Shown one piece after another: positions 63,951-64,000 of a stretch of DNA of 64,000 bases. The notes under the pieces are model-generated. The model saw nothing but the letters and a program-made list of their open reading frames with translations. It was not told the origin of the DNA and did not search any database. Both the position numbers and the translations under genes were made by a program. Each line of letters starts with the position of its first letter. Position 1 is the first letter of the stretch. Source of the DNA: Aphrocallistes beatrix (Eukaryota; Porifera; Hexactinellida; Sceptrulophora; Aphrocallistidae); assembly GCA_963281255.1 (NCBI GenBank), contig OY725504.1, forward strand, positions 930,001 to 994,000, given 5' to 3'.

Positions 63951-64000
63951 GTAAGCAAAATAATAAGCAATAGACCCACTATCTATTTCAGTTGATATAC

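Overview
This is a 64 kb piece of an animal nuclear genome. The genes carry GT-AG introns, and the proteins are metazoan in type: a SOL-type calpain (calpain-15), VARP/ANKRD27, an afadin/RADIL-like scaffold, PTDSS2, ABCD3 and BORCS6. The DNA is AT-rich. Genes are close together (14 in 64 kb), introns are short to medium, and several genes have uninterrupted coding regions. This fits an invertebrate with a compact genome, perhaps a non-bilaterian, but I cannot name the lineage. I see no rRNA gene, intact tRNA, CRISPR array, bacterial-type operon or intact transposase gene.

Layout. 1-7.0 kb: non-coding apart from hairpin repeats, probably intron or upstream DNA of the first gene. 7.0-16.5 kb (+): 16 exons of an RA-RA-FHA-DIL-PDZ scaffold whose 5' end is not seen. 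16.5-19.9 kb: transposon-derived DNA, including a 1.6 kb element with long terminal inverted repeats. 19.9-21.0 kb: two tail-to-tail paralogous membrane-protein genes. 21.9-24.1 kb (+): homogentisate 1,2-dioxygenase. 24.9-31.4 kb (+): calpain-15. 31.8-35.4 kb (+): tubulin cofactor C. 36.2-36.8 kb: a 33-copy, 19-bp palindromic minisatellite. 37.8-39.1 kb (-): an unrecognised coiled-coil gene. 39.4-40.3 kb (+): eIF3G. 40.8-42.4 kb (+): RIOK1. 43.8-50.9 kb (+): VARP/ANKRD27. 51.7-53.0 kb (+): PTDSS2. 53.7-57.7 kb (+): ABCD3. 58.3-59.6 kb (+): ETFB. 60.2 kb to the window end (+): a proline-rich/RS-domain gene whose large intron holds a BORCS6-like gene on the minus strand.

The genes do not form one pathway. 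Themes are mitochondrial and peroxisomal catabolism (HGD, ETFB, ABCD3), endolysosome traffic (VARP, BORCS6), phospholipid synthesis (PTDSS2), cytoskeleton and adhesion (TBCC, afadin-like) and translation or ribosome biogenesis (eIF3G, RIOK1).

The most distinctive content is non-coding. First, the minisatellite: every unit holds the same 12-bp palindrome, which fits the p53-family half-site consensus, and variation is confined to three spacer positions. Second, more than 30 short inverted-repeat elements (MITEs) of many families lie in introns and spacers. Most have pogo/Tigger-like TACAGT ends and TA target sites, and several are nested or abut one another. Gene models were built by hand from splice consensus, reading-frame phase and remembered protein families. 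Within each model the exon phases agree.
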